Notes: generated by a model from the letters alone, not told the origin. A stretch of DNA of 64,000 nucleotides from Parabacteroides timonensis (GCF_900128505.1 NZ_LT669941.1:1165526-1229525); one strand, 5' to 3'; counted from the first letter of the stretch, positions 17,296-26,600 are shown. A program made the numbers and translations.

Positions 17296-17946
17296 CTAAA
17301 CTAAATGAGCTTCTTTCTTTAGAAAAGAATGAAGTGATTTGATAGAACTAAACACATATCCTTGATTTTCCTTTTCTAATTTCTTCATTTTTGAGAGTGA
17401 GGCTATCCATGCAGCAGATAAGCATTGTATTCCAACTTTACTACAAGCGGTAATATCGGAAAATTCATCTCCAACATATACCATTTCTGCTGGTTGGATA
17501 TTATATTTTGACATTAATTCCGTCATTGATTCCGCTTTTGTGTTTCTATCTGGCGATCCGATTGAAATACTATCAAAAAGAGCTTCCATTTCAAAATGGT
17601 GAAGCGTAATATCACAACTCCTTTGACCTTTACCTGTTATTAAAGATACAATAATTGAGTTCTTCTTCAATTCTGTTATCAATTCTCTTATCCCTGCAAA
17701 TGGTTGAATGTAGACTGTGTGCATTTCTTTGTATTTCACATAAAAATCAATCAGAGCTTTTTCCCAATCTTCTGAAACGACCTCTTTAATCATTCCCTCT
17801 TCATTAAGTCCGAATGTTTTCACAATATCATCTTCTGACAATATTTTTGATGCATAGGGAGATACTGCCTGCTTAAAGGCTTCGATACACATTGGGATTG
17901 TATCGGCAATTGTACCATCCAAATCAAAAGCGACCAATTTTATCAT
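17296..17946 (-). CDS. HAD-superfamily hydrolase
   Basis: 216 residues with all HAD motifs: I, AFDLDGTIADT (D8/D10 nucleophile); II, SLITGKGQ; III, the lysine of RNTKAESM; IV, YVGDEFSDITA. It resembles phosphoglycolate-phosphatase-like enzymes with a small helical cap. The substrate is unknown. Its start overlaps the acetyltransferase stop by 4 bp (ATGA), so the two are translationally coupled cargo. Confidence 0.87.
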   Translation of the reverse strand: MIKLVAFDLDGTIADTIPMCIEAFKQAVSPYASKILSEDDIVKTFGLNEEGMIKEVVSEDWEKALIDFYVKYKEMHTVYIQPFAGIRELITELKKNSIIVSLITGKGQRSCDITLHHFEMEALFDSISIGSPDRNTKAESMTELMSKYNIQPAEMVYVGDEFSDITACSKVGIQCLSAAWIASLSKMKKLEKENQGYVFSSIKSLHSFLKKEAHLV

Positions 17947-18548
17947 AGTTTCTTAGTTTGATTGATTTGACGTATCACTTTACATGGATTTCCAACGGCT
18001 AAACTATTTGCCGGAATATCTTTTGTAACAACACTACCTGCTCCAATTACACTACCGTACCCAATTGTTATTCCGGGAAGGATTATTACACCTTCACCAA
18101 TCCAGCATCCATCCTCAATTGTAATAGGCAAAGCGTAAGTGCGGCGAACTCGTTTTATTCCATCTTCTGTTTCAACAGGCGCTAGCCGTTCATCTAAATC
18201 AATAGGGTGAGTTGCTGTATAAAGCTGAACATTAGGGGCAATAAGAACATTACTTCCGATAGTGATTTTATTACAATCCACAAAGGTACAACCAGTATTT
18301 ACAGTAACATTATCCCCTATATGTATATTGCAGCCATAATCACAAATAAATGGACTGGCAACCGAAACTTTCATTCCGATACTACCTAGCATCTTTTTTA
18401 GCAAGCTGTGTTTTTCTTCTTTATCCTCATAAGGTAATGAATTATATTTCATCAATAACTTATGTGTTCGGTTTTTTAAATCCAAGAAAACTTGGTTATG
18501 ACAATCATACCATTCACCAGCCAGACATTTTTCCATTTCTGTTTTCAT
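17943..18548 (-). CDS. Maltose/galactoside-type O-acetyltransferase
   Basis: 201 residues with a left-handed beta-helix of hexapeptide repeats (DNVTVNTGCTFVDCNKITIG, GEGVIILPGITIGYGSVIGA) and the catalytic His in TATHPIDLDER. N-terminal EKCLAGEWYDCHNQVF is the helical extension of the LacA/Maa group, which acetylate sugars using acetyl-CoA. Vat-type antibiotic acetyltransferases share the fold, but the N-terminus here favours a sugar substrate. It is the upstream partner of the HAD gene. Confidence 0.87.
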   Translation of the reverse strand: MKTEMEKCLAGEWYDCHNQVFLDLKNRTHKLLMKYNSLPYEDKEEKHSLLKKMLGSIGMKVSVASPFICDYGCNIHIGDNVTVNTGCTFVDCNKITIGSNVLIAPNVQLYTATHPIDLDERLAPVETEDGIKRVRRTYALPITIEDGCWIGEGVIILPGITIGYGSVIGAGSVVTKDIPANSLAVGNPCKVIRQINQTKKL

Positions 18549-18559
18549 AATTGTTACGT

Positions 18560-19069
18560 TTATAAGATTGAAACTATTTCGGTTATATCTTTTCGTTTAG
18601 ATGATTTTTCAGGTGGTTGTTTTACATAACCTAATGAAATAATTGCCACAGGGTACATATTGGGAGATAAATGAAGATTATCCTTTACCATATCAGGATC
18701 GAAATTACATACCCAGCAGCTACCTAATCCTTGTTCTGCTGCGGCTAAACAAATATGTTCAGTCGCTATTGCTGCATCAATATCTGCATGGTTCTTATTG
18801 TCTGATTTTCTCACCCAAGATATTGAATTGTCAGCACAAACTACAATATAGAGTGGAGCTTCGGTAAACCATTCACGTGGATAAGATTGTTGAATCAGTA
18901 GTTTTGGTTTATTACTTTTTACGACAAAAAAGTGCCAAGGTTGATAGTTTACAGCAGAAGGAGCAAAACGGGCACATTCTAAAATGTAGTCGAGTTTTTC
19001 TTGCTCAATCATATCAGAAGAATAGTTTCTTGCTGAATAACGTTGTTTTGATAGTTCTAAAAAGTTCAT
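18560..19069 (-). CDS. Nitroreductase family FMN oxidoreductase
   Basis: 169 residues. RYSARNYSSDMI at the N-terminus holds the FMN-phosphate Arg. FAPSAVNYQPWHFFVV, then DAAIATEHICLAAAEQGLGSCWV and AIISLGYVKQPPE, complete the standard nitroreductase fold of the short NfsB-like/BluB-like class. The function in vivo is unknown. Eleven base pairs upstream of the acetyltransferase on the same strand and divergent from the AraC gene, with shared half-sites between them. Confidence 0.87.
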   Translation of the reverse strand: MNFLELSKQRYSARNYSSDMIEQEKLDYILECARFAPSAVNYQPWHFFVVKSNKPKLLIQQSYPREWFTEAPLYIVVCADNSISWVRKSDNKNHADIDAAIATEHICLAAAEQGLGSCWVCNFDPDMVKDNLHLSPNMYPVAIISLGYVKQPPEKSSKRKDITEIVSIL

Positions 19070-19100
19070 AAGTAATCTAATTTTGATTTATGGCAAAGTT

Positions 19101-19174
19101 ATACCTATTTTATTTCAAATATAGGTATATGTTTTCGCTATATTGGTATAATTCCGCTTTATGTGTTATATTTG
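19101..19174. promoter_or_regulatory. Divergent promoter region with repeated half-sites
   Basis: ATACCTAT (19101-19108) is an inverted match of ATAGGTAT (19121-19128), and ATTGGTAT (19142-19149) is a direct copy 21 bp further on, the two-turn spacing typical of AraC-type half-sites. For the AraC gene, TTG at 19143-19145 and -7 box TATATTTG at 19167-19174 are visible. For the nitroreductase, the minus-strand -7 box TAACTTTG lies at 19094-19101. The AraC product probably acts here, by inference. Confidence 0.55.
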
Positions 19175-19178
19175 AGGT

Positions 19179-20021
19179 ATGAAAAAAGAAAATCTTCATC
19201 AACCATTTGAGATCAGCTTTAACGAGCATAATGAATCGTTATTAACTGAGCATGAGCATACTTTTTTTGAACTAGTCTACATCTTAACAGGAACAGGTAT
19301 TCAATGGATTAACAATAGTATGTTCCCATATCATGATGGACACTTGTTCTTGATAACTCCAAATGATTCTCATTCCTTTGAGATTCACACAACTACAAAA
19401 TTCATTAACATCAAGTTTAATGACATCTATATACATTCAGCCATATTTGGTTCAGAGAATATCCAGAGATTAGAATTTATTTTGCAACATGCAAATCATC
19501 AACCGGGTTGCATCCTTAGAAATAAGGTGGATAAGCTATTAGTGAAACCAATGATTGAAGCAATTATTCGCGAGTATGTAAATAGGAATCTGTATAGTAA
19601 AGAGATTATCACACAGTTGATAAATACTATAATTATTGTTGTGGCAAGAAATATAGCTATGTTTTTACCTCAACAAGTCGATGAATGTTCAGATGATAAG
19701 TCTCTCGATATTCTTCAATATATCCAAGCAAATATCTATCAAACAGGTAAAATTAGAGCAAAAGAAATCAGTCAGCATTTTGGTATATCTGAAAGTTACT
19801 TGGGACGTTATATAAAAAAGCATACCAACGAAACAATGCAGCAATACATATTAAGCTATAAACTAAAATTGGTCGAAAGCAGATTGTTACATAGTCAAAT
19901 GAGAATAAATGAGATTGCCGAAGAACTAGGATTTACCGATGAAAGCCATTTGAGTAAATTTTTTAGAAAAAACAAAGGCTGTAGTCCTTCAAGTTTCAGA
20001 AAAAGTAATAAGACAATATGA
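19179..20021 (+). CDS. AraC family regulator with cupin sensor
   Basis: 280 residues. The N-terminal cupin-like part shows LTEHEHTFFELVYILTGTG and HLFLITPNDSHSFEI, with metal/ligand-binding-type histidines. The C-terminal AraC domain has IRAKEISQHFGISESYLGRYIKKHT and MRINEIAEELGFTDESHLSKFFRKNKGCSPSSF. The ATG lies only 4 bp after the -7 box TATATTTG, so the transcript would be leaderless or nearly so. It likely controls the divergent nitroreductase-acetyltransferase-HAD genes. Confidence 0.9.
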   Translation: MKKENLHQPFEISFNEHNESLLTEHEHTFFELVYILTGTGIQWINNSMFPYHDGHLFLITPNDSHSFEIHTTTKFINIKFNDIYIHSAIFGSENIQRLEFILQHANHQPGCILRNKVDKLLVKPMIEAIIREYVNRNLYSKEIITQLINTIIIVVARNIAMFLPQQVDECSDDKSLDILQYIQANIYQTGKIRAKEISQHFGISESYLGRYIKKHTNETMQQYILSYKLKLVESRLLHSQMRINEIAEELGFTDESHLSKFFRKNKGCSPSSFRKSNKTI

Positions 20022-20217
20022 TGCGTATCTATTCTTAATCTAATATATTTCAACGATAACATATATACTACTTATCTGTTTTCTTATTTCAATAAGAAGC
20101 CAGCAATAGTCAAATTCCACCACTTCCAGACAGTTTTTAAAACGTCTCTTGATTCTTCTTTCATTTGCCGATGAAAATAGAATCAACACGTTTTATAAAC
20201 CATTTAAAAGAGAAAGT

Positions 20218-20532
20218 ATGGAAGTAGTAACCATTGAAAAGAGAACCTTTTCGTATGTCTGCGAACGGTTCACCGAGTTTGCCAAACGAATAGAAAGTTT
20301 GTGCAGCACTCATACCCAGAAAGTAGAAAACTGGCAGGATAGTCAGGAAGTGTGCCTGTTGTTAGGCTTTAGTAAGCGAACGCTGCAATATTACCGAAGC
20401 AGTGGACGGCTGGCTTATTCACAAATCGGCAGCAAGATTTATTATAAGTCTTCCGATATTGAAAGAATTATTGCGGACAGTGAAACACAAAATCAATCAT
20501 CCAAACAAACCACGTCTTATGAAAAGAACTAA
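20218..20532 (+). CDS. Excisionase-like HTH_17 protein
   Basis: 104 residues from the ATG at 20218; the frame is open back to 20149 without a better start. Helical N-terminus (VCERFTEFAKRIESLC), then a winged HTH: QDSQEVCLLLGFSKRTLQYYR and LAYSQIGSKIYYKSSDIERII. Its 3' end overlaps the DUF3876 gene by 14 bp. With the product of 20866, it belongs to the recombination-control group beside the integrase, as orf2x/xis-like genes do in NBU and CTnDOT. Confidence 0.82.
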   Translation: MEVVTIEKRTFSYVCERFTEFAKRIESLCSTHTQKVENWQDSQEVCLLLGFSKRTLQYYRSSGRLAYSQIGSKIYYKSSDIERIIADSETQNQSSKQTTSYEKN

Positions 20533-20812
20533 AGAAGATTACCCGTCCTTCAACCTGTTTTCTATTGTCGGCACATGGGAAAGCGTTAATCTGAATCCTA
20601 CGGTTATCATCTACCGGAACGATAAAGAGTATCTTCTTTCTATTATATATGTATCGGAAACCACCAAACAGGCTTCGCTCGCTACTTATGAGATACAGCA
20701 AGATGGTAGCCAGTATTTTATTACTGTTGCATCCAAACGGCTCTATATAGATTGTGATCCGGCAAAAGATGTACTTAGCATTTCATCACTGGGTGATTAT
20801 CTGCGTAACTAA
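20519..20812 (+). CDS. DUF3876 protein
   Basis: 97 residues from the ATG at 20519, inside the end of the upstream HTH gene. The protein is beta-rich: FSIVGTWESVNLNPTVIIYR, then YLLSIIYVSETTKQASLATY and YFITVASKRLYIDCD. It fits DUF3876, a family seen almost only beside HTH_17 genes in Bacteroides mobile elements. No function is known to me. Confidence 0.75.
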   Translation: MKRTKEDYPSFNLFSIVGTWESVNLNPTVIIYRNDKEYLLSIIYVSETTKQASLATYEIQQDGSQYFITVASKRLYIDCDPAKDVLSISSLGDYLRN

Positions 20813-20865
20813 CCAGCCATCTAGCCATCTTGAAATCAATATTTCAATAAAACAATCTTTCAATC

Positions 20866-21159
20866 ATGGAATTAATAAATAAAGATACCCCGCAAATTAA
20901 AGAGTTTATTTCTTCGCTTGATTCGATGCTGAACGGTATTGAATCTATAGTCAAGCATTACAAGCCCCACCTGAACGGGGAGCGCTTTCTTTCTAACAAT
21001 GAAGTTTCCAAGAAACTGAATGTCAGTTTGCGAACCCTGCAAGAATGGCGAGATACAGGTCTAATCCCCTTTATCCAGATAAAAGGTAAAATCATCTACC
21101 GTCAGAGTGATATTGATAAACTGCTCCAAAAGCACTACTTTGAAAGTTGGAAAGAGTAA
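20866..21159 (+). CDS. Excisionase-like HTH_17 protein
   Basis: 97 residues. N-terminal helix (KEFISSLDSMLNGIESIV), then winged HTH FLSNNEVSKKLNVSLRTLQEWR and LIPFIQIKGKIIYRQSDIDKLL. Third member of the element's HTH_17 set. It follows the DUF3876 gene by 53 bp and converges on the integrase. A role in excision directionality is plausible. Confidence 0.82.
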   Translation: MELINKDTPQIKEFISSLDSMLNGIESIVKHYKPHLNGERFLSNNEVSKKLNVSLRTLQEWRDTGLIPFIQIKGKIIYRQSDIDKLLQKHYFESWKE

Positions 21160-21379
21160 CCTGCCAAGCCTAAAACATTGTTTTTCGGAATTTAATTTGA
21201 ATCGTTGACTTTTCCAGTGAAGTATTTAGTCTGCGCAAGTCTTTGGATAAAAATACGCTTGGAATGAAATGGAGAGGAAGATTTTTATTCAAACTGAAGG
21301 CTCGGACTTGAACAGGCTAAATACGGAACTTACCTTTGTCAATGCTTCATATTGAGTTCTGGAAAACTTACTATAAAAG

Positions 21380-21421
21380 AAAAGGATTGAGAAAATGAAA
21401 TTCATTCTTCCCAATCCTTTT
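21380..21421. terminator. Bidirectional terminator between HTH and integrase genes
   Basis: AAAAGGATTG (21380-21389) pairs with CAATCCTTTT (21412-21421) with additional pairing inside (GAA/TTC and the palindrome AATGAAATTCATT). It stands between convergent genes and has A/T tracts on both sides. The 220 bp before it (21160-21379) hold no gene that I can see. Confidence 0.65.
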
Positions 21422-21443
21422 TCAATATTAGCTACTATCTTTA

Positions 21444-22664
21444 TTATATAGCCAATTCCGACAGGCAGCTATTTACTTTTTGCATATCCTTGAAAATATT
21501 CTGATCCAATACCCTTGCATAGTGTTTTGTTACGCTTGTATCTGCATGACCTAACATCTTAGCAACATTCTCCATACTCACGCCATTTGCAAGGCAAATG
21601 CTTGTGGCATAGCTATGACGGGTGGTATGAGTGCTAAGATTTTTATGAATTCCGCACACATCGGCAATTTCCTTCAAATAACTGTTCATGCGTTGATTAC
21701 ACAATACAGGTAAAAGTTTTCCGGTACACTCTGCCACATCCTTATATTGATCAAGTATGGAAGCTGCCACAGGTAACACAGGAATGTTACACATGATTTT
21801 GGTCTTTTGGCGGTTCTTCCTTATCCAAAGTTCCCCTTTGTTGTCTTTTACCAAGTGTTCGGGTGATAAATCTTTCACATCGCTGAACGCCAAGCCAGTA
21901 AAAATGCAAAAGACAAAAACGTCACGTACCTGTTCTACTCGTTTAATTGTGAACTCTTTAGCGAGAATGATTTTAATCTCGTCCATTGTCAGAAATTCAG
22001 GATCTGTTTCTTCCAGTTTGAAGCGATAGTAAGCAAACGGATCTTTCTTTATCCAGTCGTTTTCCAAAGCAATGCGGATAATCTTCTTCAAATTTTTCAA
22101 TCGGGTGATAGCGGAGTTCTGCGCACAACCTTTTTCAATCTTCAAAAAAGCATCGAACTTAGAAATGAAGTTGGCTTCCAAGTTATTCAGGGCAATATCC
22201 GGTAATTGATATTCTTTCTTAATGAATTTTTCTAAATATCGGGTAGTGGTTTCATACCGCTGGACGGTCTTACTTACAAAGTCTTTTCCAATCAGCTTAC
22301 GGCTTTGTTCATTATGCTCTCTGAATACCTGCAATAGCGTTTTGTTATCTTCGTCCACACCATAATACAGTTTTCTAACAAGATCAACAGTGATAACCTT
22401 ACCGGAAGTTTCCAGTTCTCTATAAATTTGGTGTACGTGGGAACGTGTGATTTCTAAGTAGTGGTTCAGTTCCACCGACATGCGGTCTTTGCCTTTTGAA
22501 TTCTCTTTTGCCTGATTCCATAGGTTTACGGGACAACTTCTTTTGATAGAAATATCTACTATACAGCCGTTTACGGTGATTCTCATGCACACGGGTGCTT
22601 CTCCGTTCTTTAATAATTTGCCTTTCTTGATGAAGAACAATACAGAAAATGATTTTCGAGCCAT
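21444..22664 (-). CDS. Tyrosine recombinase (element integrase)
   Basis: 406 residues. N-terminal arm-type DNA-binding domain (KSFSVLFFIKKGKLLKNGE, VNLWNQAKEN), SAM-like core-binding domain (about 105-200), then the catalytic domain. Visible catalytic residues are THTTRHSYA (H346, R349, H350), LGHADTS (H373) and KHYAR (Tyr382). The Arg I position reads TGLAFSDVKDL with no arginine, as known for IntDOT-type recombinases. It lies at the attR end, 242 bp from tRNA-Lys, as expected for an enzyme that integrates here. Confidence 0.92.
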   Translation of the reverse strand: MARKSFSVLFFIKKGKLLKNGEAPVCMRITVNGCIVDISIKRSCPVNLWNQAKENSKGKDRMSVELNHYLEITRSHVHQIYRELETSGKVITVDLVRKLYYGVDEDNKTLLQVFREHNEQSRKLIGKDFVSKTVQRYETTTRYLEKFIKKEYQLPDIALNNLEANFISKFDAFLKIEKGCAQNSAITRLKNLKKIIRIALENDWIKKDPFAYYRFKLEETDPEFLTMDEIKIILAKEFTIKRVEQVRDVFVFCIFTGLAFSDVKDLSPEHLVKDNKGELWIRKNRQKTKIMCNIPVLPVAASILDQYKDVAECTGKLLPVLCNQRMNSYLKEIADVCGIHKNLSTHTTRHSYATSICLANGVSMENVAKMLGHADTSVTKHYARVLDQNIFKDMQKVNSCLSELAI

Positions 22665-22759
22665 TTTTACATCGTTTTTAAAGTTACAAAACTATGTATT
22701 CTCTTCCAAAGTAAGTCTATGCAAAAGACTATGAATCAGTGAGAAAGATGCAAATTCAT

Positions 22760-22788
22760 GGGACTTTTTTGAACTAAATTTTAGTCCC
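22760..22788. repeat. Inverted repeat near attR
   Basis: GGGACT (22760-22765) pairs with AGTCCC (22783-22788) around an AT-rich loop. It lies between the integrase start and attR, where arm-type integrase sites or an integrase promoter operator would lie. The role is a guess. Confidence 0.35.
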
Positions 22789-22849
22789 ACGATTTATCCA
22801 CCGATAATATGCTTGAAACGGCTTTTTTCTGCTACCTGCCAGAAAAAAT

Positions 22850-22882
22850 AAATCCCTGATAATGTCTGATTATCAGGGATTT
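22850..22882 (-). terminator. Terminator of tRNA-Lys, carried by the element
   Basis: AAATCCCTGATAAT pairs perfectly over 14 bp with ATTATCAGGGATTT, loop GTCTG. It follows the 3' end of tRNA-Lys by about 25 bp on the minus strand. The element brings this copy, restoring the tRNA's terminator after integration; the original is at 10204-10236. Confidence 0.75.
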
Positions 22883-22919
22883 GCTTGATTTTTCTTTTGT
22901 TTTCAGTGATCCGCCTGGG
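22850..22919 (-). repeat. attR: element terminator plus tRNA-Lys 3' end
   Basis: Right partner of 10204-10273. The 25 bp at 22895-22919 are identical to 10249-10273, and the remaining 45 bp differ at 7 positions, 5 of them in the terminator loop. The repeat enters the tRNA gene by 13 bp. Confidence 0.85.
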
Positions 22920-22979
22920 GTTCGAACCCAGGACCCCATCCTTAAAAGGGATGTGCTCTACCTGCTGAGCTAGCGAATC
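22907..22979 (-). tRNA. tRNA-Lys (UUU)
   Basis: 73 nt without CCA. Acceptor arms GATTCGC and GCGGATC pair over seven positions (one G-U), discriminator A. The anticodon loop CTTTTAA gives anticodon UUU. The T loop GGTTCGAACCC is canonical and the D loop contains GCAGGT. The gene is complete; its 3' 13 nt are duplicated at attL. Confidence 0.95.
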
Positions 22980-23069
22980 ATCCTGTGCGTTACTTCTGTA
23001 ATGCGGGTGCAAAGATAGGGGGTTGTTTTTTATTATGCAAATATTACAACAGTTTTTTTGCAGAAATTT

Positions 23070-23567
23070 TCATTTCATGCACGAAGCCACTTCCATAGCT
23101 ATCTCCTGAATATCATTTATAAGTTTGCAAGATACCGAACAAAAATTCTTCGGTTGGCCGGGACGGGCCTTTATCACTCCTGTTATATCCTTATACTTCT
23201 GCATATCCTCAGAAACGGTCTTATAGAATATCTCAAAGTCAGCATTGTATTCACTCCATATATCTGTAAATGTTTTATCCGCATCATGGAAAATAGTATA
23301 ACATGGAACAACCTCGTCCCAATAACCTAATTCTCCTTTTTCGTTAAAGCTCATACGAAATTCTTTGTTCTGATTGACAGCCCTCATAATAACGTATAAC
23401 ATTGTGGGAAAGAATTTTATATTCTTTCCCTTTTGCTTTGTTACAAGATTGGTAATATCGAGATTGGCATTTAGATTATACTTGCACTTTATTTGTGAAT
23501 AGTAATAATCAAAATGAACGCTCCTTTCCCAACTTGTTTTGTCTATAACATGAAAAACAGGTTTCAT
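23070..23567 (-). pseudogene. Chloramphenicol acetyltransferase with active site deleted
   Basis: 165 residues, against about 210-220 for CatA-type enzymes. The N-terminus is intact (MKPVFHVIDKTSWERSVHFD, KFFPTMLYVIMRAVN, GELGYWDEVVPCYTIFH). After NFCSVSC at about residue 144 it jumps straight to KLINDIQEIAME, which in full-length enzymes follows the catalytic HHAxxDG-type segment. About 50 residues, including the catalytic histidine, are missing in frame; the junction is at about 23126/23127. The product cannot acetylate chloramphenicol. It may be a relic or may have another role. Confidence 0.75.
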
Positions 23568-23605
23568 ATCTGAAATTTTATAATTCTGTATTACTTATAT
23601 CGCCC

Positions 23606-26600
23606 TTAATCATTCATCAGGAAATGTAACCTGTTCTGTAAATTCACCTCCGCCATACCGCCATCGACATCCAGATACAGCAGGTTCATCTCCGGATAGA
23701 ACTTCCTCAACCGTTTCTCGATACCTTTCGCTACAATATGATTGGCTATGCAACCGAACGGCTGAATACAGACAACCCTCTTTATCCCCTGACGGGCATA
23801 GCTGGCCACCTCTCCGGCTATCAACCAACCTTCACCGAACTGATTGGACAAATCCAATATCTCCGAAGCATATTTTGCCTTTACATATATTGATTTGGAC
23901 GGCACATGAAAACGATAACTCTTCACGATTCCTTCCACCTTCCTGATCTTGTCATTCATATATTTCCAGAATATAGGACTCAGGCAATGCTTAAAGAGAT
24001 TATCCTTCTGCAAACCATTCTTTACGTTGGCCTGGGAATTTACGAAATACTGCATCACGAAATCGATGATAGGAGGCGTGACCACTTCCATATTCCGGGA
24101 ACGAAGCCATTCGGTGATATGAGCCTGTCCGTAATTATTGTATTTCACATAGATCTCCCCTACCAAGCCGATCTTCGTAAACTCACGGTCGTAGATGTCA
24201 ACTCCGTTAAAGTCGGCCACAGCCTGTTCCAACAAGGAAAGCAACGCTTTATGATCGTTCCTGCGGATTGCCTCCACTCCCCTGTCGATATAGAAATCAA
24301 ACAGATGCTGCGTCTCCCCTTTCTTCTTTTCCCGGATGATCGTACTGCTATACATCTGCTGCAATGCATCCGCATAGAGAAGCATATAAACGACAATATC
24401 CATCAATTTAAGAACCGGCAGTTTAAACGCCTTCTGATCATTCTGGAAAACCTCTCCGGCAGCAAACACCAACACCGGAATATTGGAAAATCCCGCATTC
24501 ATCAAACCGGATTTGATCTGTGCCAGATAGTTCGTAGCCCGGCACTGACCGCCTGTTTGCGTAATGGCAACCACAACATCATCCAGGTCATATTTACCCG
24601 ATTGTAACGCCGTGATAATATCTCCCAAAATCAATGTGGAAGGATAACAGACTTCATTATGCCCGTAGACAAGTCCGGCCTCCGCTGAAACCGTATTGGT
24701 CTTTGGCAGATTGACGATCTTATAACCAGCCAGTTCTCCGAGAGCCGGAATGAAAGGCGAGATAAAATCGGCAAACCAGGGAGCGAGTATTGTCTTTTGC
24801 CTGTCCTCTTTCTTATAGGCAACATCATAGCTCTGGAATGTCTTCGTTCCTGTTACCGGATCAGGTATTATCACCTTCAAAGACTCGATCAGGGAACGCA
24901 TACGCAACCGGACAGAACCTGGACTGGCTATTTCGTCGATACGTAAGATCGTATGGTTCTTGCCTGCTTGCTTCAATATTTCCCCGGTTTCATCCATAAA
25001 GAAAGAGTCGGGACCACAGCCGAAAGAGTTCAGTTGCACCAATTGCACGTTCTGGGGAAGTTTGGCGACTTCCATGGCTGCTTGTACGACCCGGTTAGGG
25101 TAAGACCATTGCGAGACGATATTCAGTTTACCGAACCCTTTACTTTCCTTATGACGGAAAATATCGTCGGTGAACACATATACTCCCATATCCGAAAGGA
25201 TCTGCCCTACCTTCTGATGGATCAGCGGGTCTGTATGATAAGGTCTGCCCACTACCACGAATACCAGCTTATTCTCTCTGACCGCCTGGTCGAACAAAGC
25301 TTTTTGTTTATCCCGCAAAGCATCTTTCGTTTCATTGCGTTCTTTTAGCGCTTTCACAAAGGCTTTTCTAAAAACAACCTCCGATACGCCCAAAGAAGAG
25401 AGATAAGTAAAACAGGCTTTCTCCAGTGCTTTGTCATTACTAAAGGTAACGACAGGTTTGTCGAACGGAATACCGAACTTTTCCTCCGGTTCCATAGAGC
25501 TCCGGATCACATCCGGATAACCGCTCACGACCGGGCAATTGTATGAATTGACCGATGAGTCGAACTCTTTTTCTTCCTTCACGATCATCGGATAGAAAAT
25601 ACGGTCGACCTTTTGCTCTGCCAATGCCAGGATATGCCCGTGCACCAACTTGGCCGGAAAACAGATGTTGTCAGACATCACACTTCCTACTCCTTTCTGG
25701 TAAAGAGCCGTTGTAGACTCGGAAGACAATACCACTTCCAAATCACATTCGGTAAGCAAGGTATGCCAGAAAGGATAATTCTCAAACATATTCAGCACCC
25801 GCGGAATACCGATCCGCAAACCGGATACAGACGTCTGCTTTTCGCTACTACGGGCAAAAAGGATCTCATTCTTTCTGTCAAATGCGTTATAGCCTTTCTC
25901 CGCAGCCGTAGCTTTGCTAAAGAATACTTTCTCGCATTTATTTCCTGCATAACAAATATTCCCGTTATCAAACCGGAAACGAAGGATCGAACATTTGTTC
26001 GTACATCCTTTACATTGCAATTCTTTTGTATCCACCGTATTTACATCCGGCAATACTTCCTCTCCGGTAAACAACGTCGGCTTCTTATCAGCCTGCCACA
26101 TCTTCCGGGCATATAAAGCAGCTCCTAACGCTCCCATCAGTTCGGGATAGTCGGTGGTACTGACCGATTTGCCGGACAGGAGTTCGAGCGCACGGTAAAC
26201 GGCATCGTTGCGGAACGTTCCGCCCTGCACCACGATATGTTCTCCCAAAAGGTTGAGGTTCGTGATTTTCAGCACCTTGAACAGACAGTTCTTGATGACC
26301 GAATAAGCCAAACCGGCTGCAATATCGCCTAATGCGGCATTTTCACGCAATGACTGTTTCACCTTCGAATTCATAAAAACAGTACAGCGTGATCCCAGGT
26401 CACTGGGATATTCTGCCAGGCAGGCAGCTTTCGTGAACTCTGAAAGCCCCATATTCATGGTTGCCGCAAAGTTCTGAAGGAAAGAGCCGCAACCGGATGA
26501 ACAGGCTTCATTCAGTTCGATATTCGATATGACCCCGTTGCGGGTGAATATGGATTTCATATCCTGTCCGCCAATGTCCAGTACGAAGGAGACTTCCGGG

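Larger units (their letters stand above)
10249..22919. mobile_element. Integrated mobilisable element (NBU-like) in tRNA-Lys
   Basis: About 12.6 kb between 25-bp identical cores at 10249-10273 and 22895-22919. The right core lies in an intact tRNA-Lys gene and the left one is its duplicated 3' fragment. Contents in order: Mrr-NACHT protein, relaxase, BfmA-like protein, oriT-like region, HTH protein, RteC-like frameshifted gene, HAD/acetyltransferase/nitroreductase/AraC cargo, two more HTH proteins with a DUF3876 gene, then integrase. There are mobilisation genes but no conjugation machinery, so transfer would need a helper, as known for NBU1/NBU2 and Tn4555. Whether it still excises is unknown. 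Confidence 0.85.

Noticed and set aside
22760..22788. Second attachment core
   Set aside because: The inverted repeat has no copy at the left end, so it is not an att core.
23906..24607. Plus-strand frame of 233 codons
   Set aside because: Antisense to the activase gene, His/Arg rich; no motifs.
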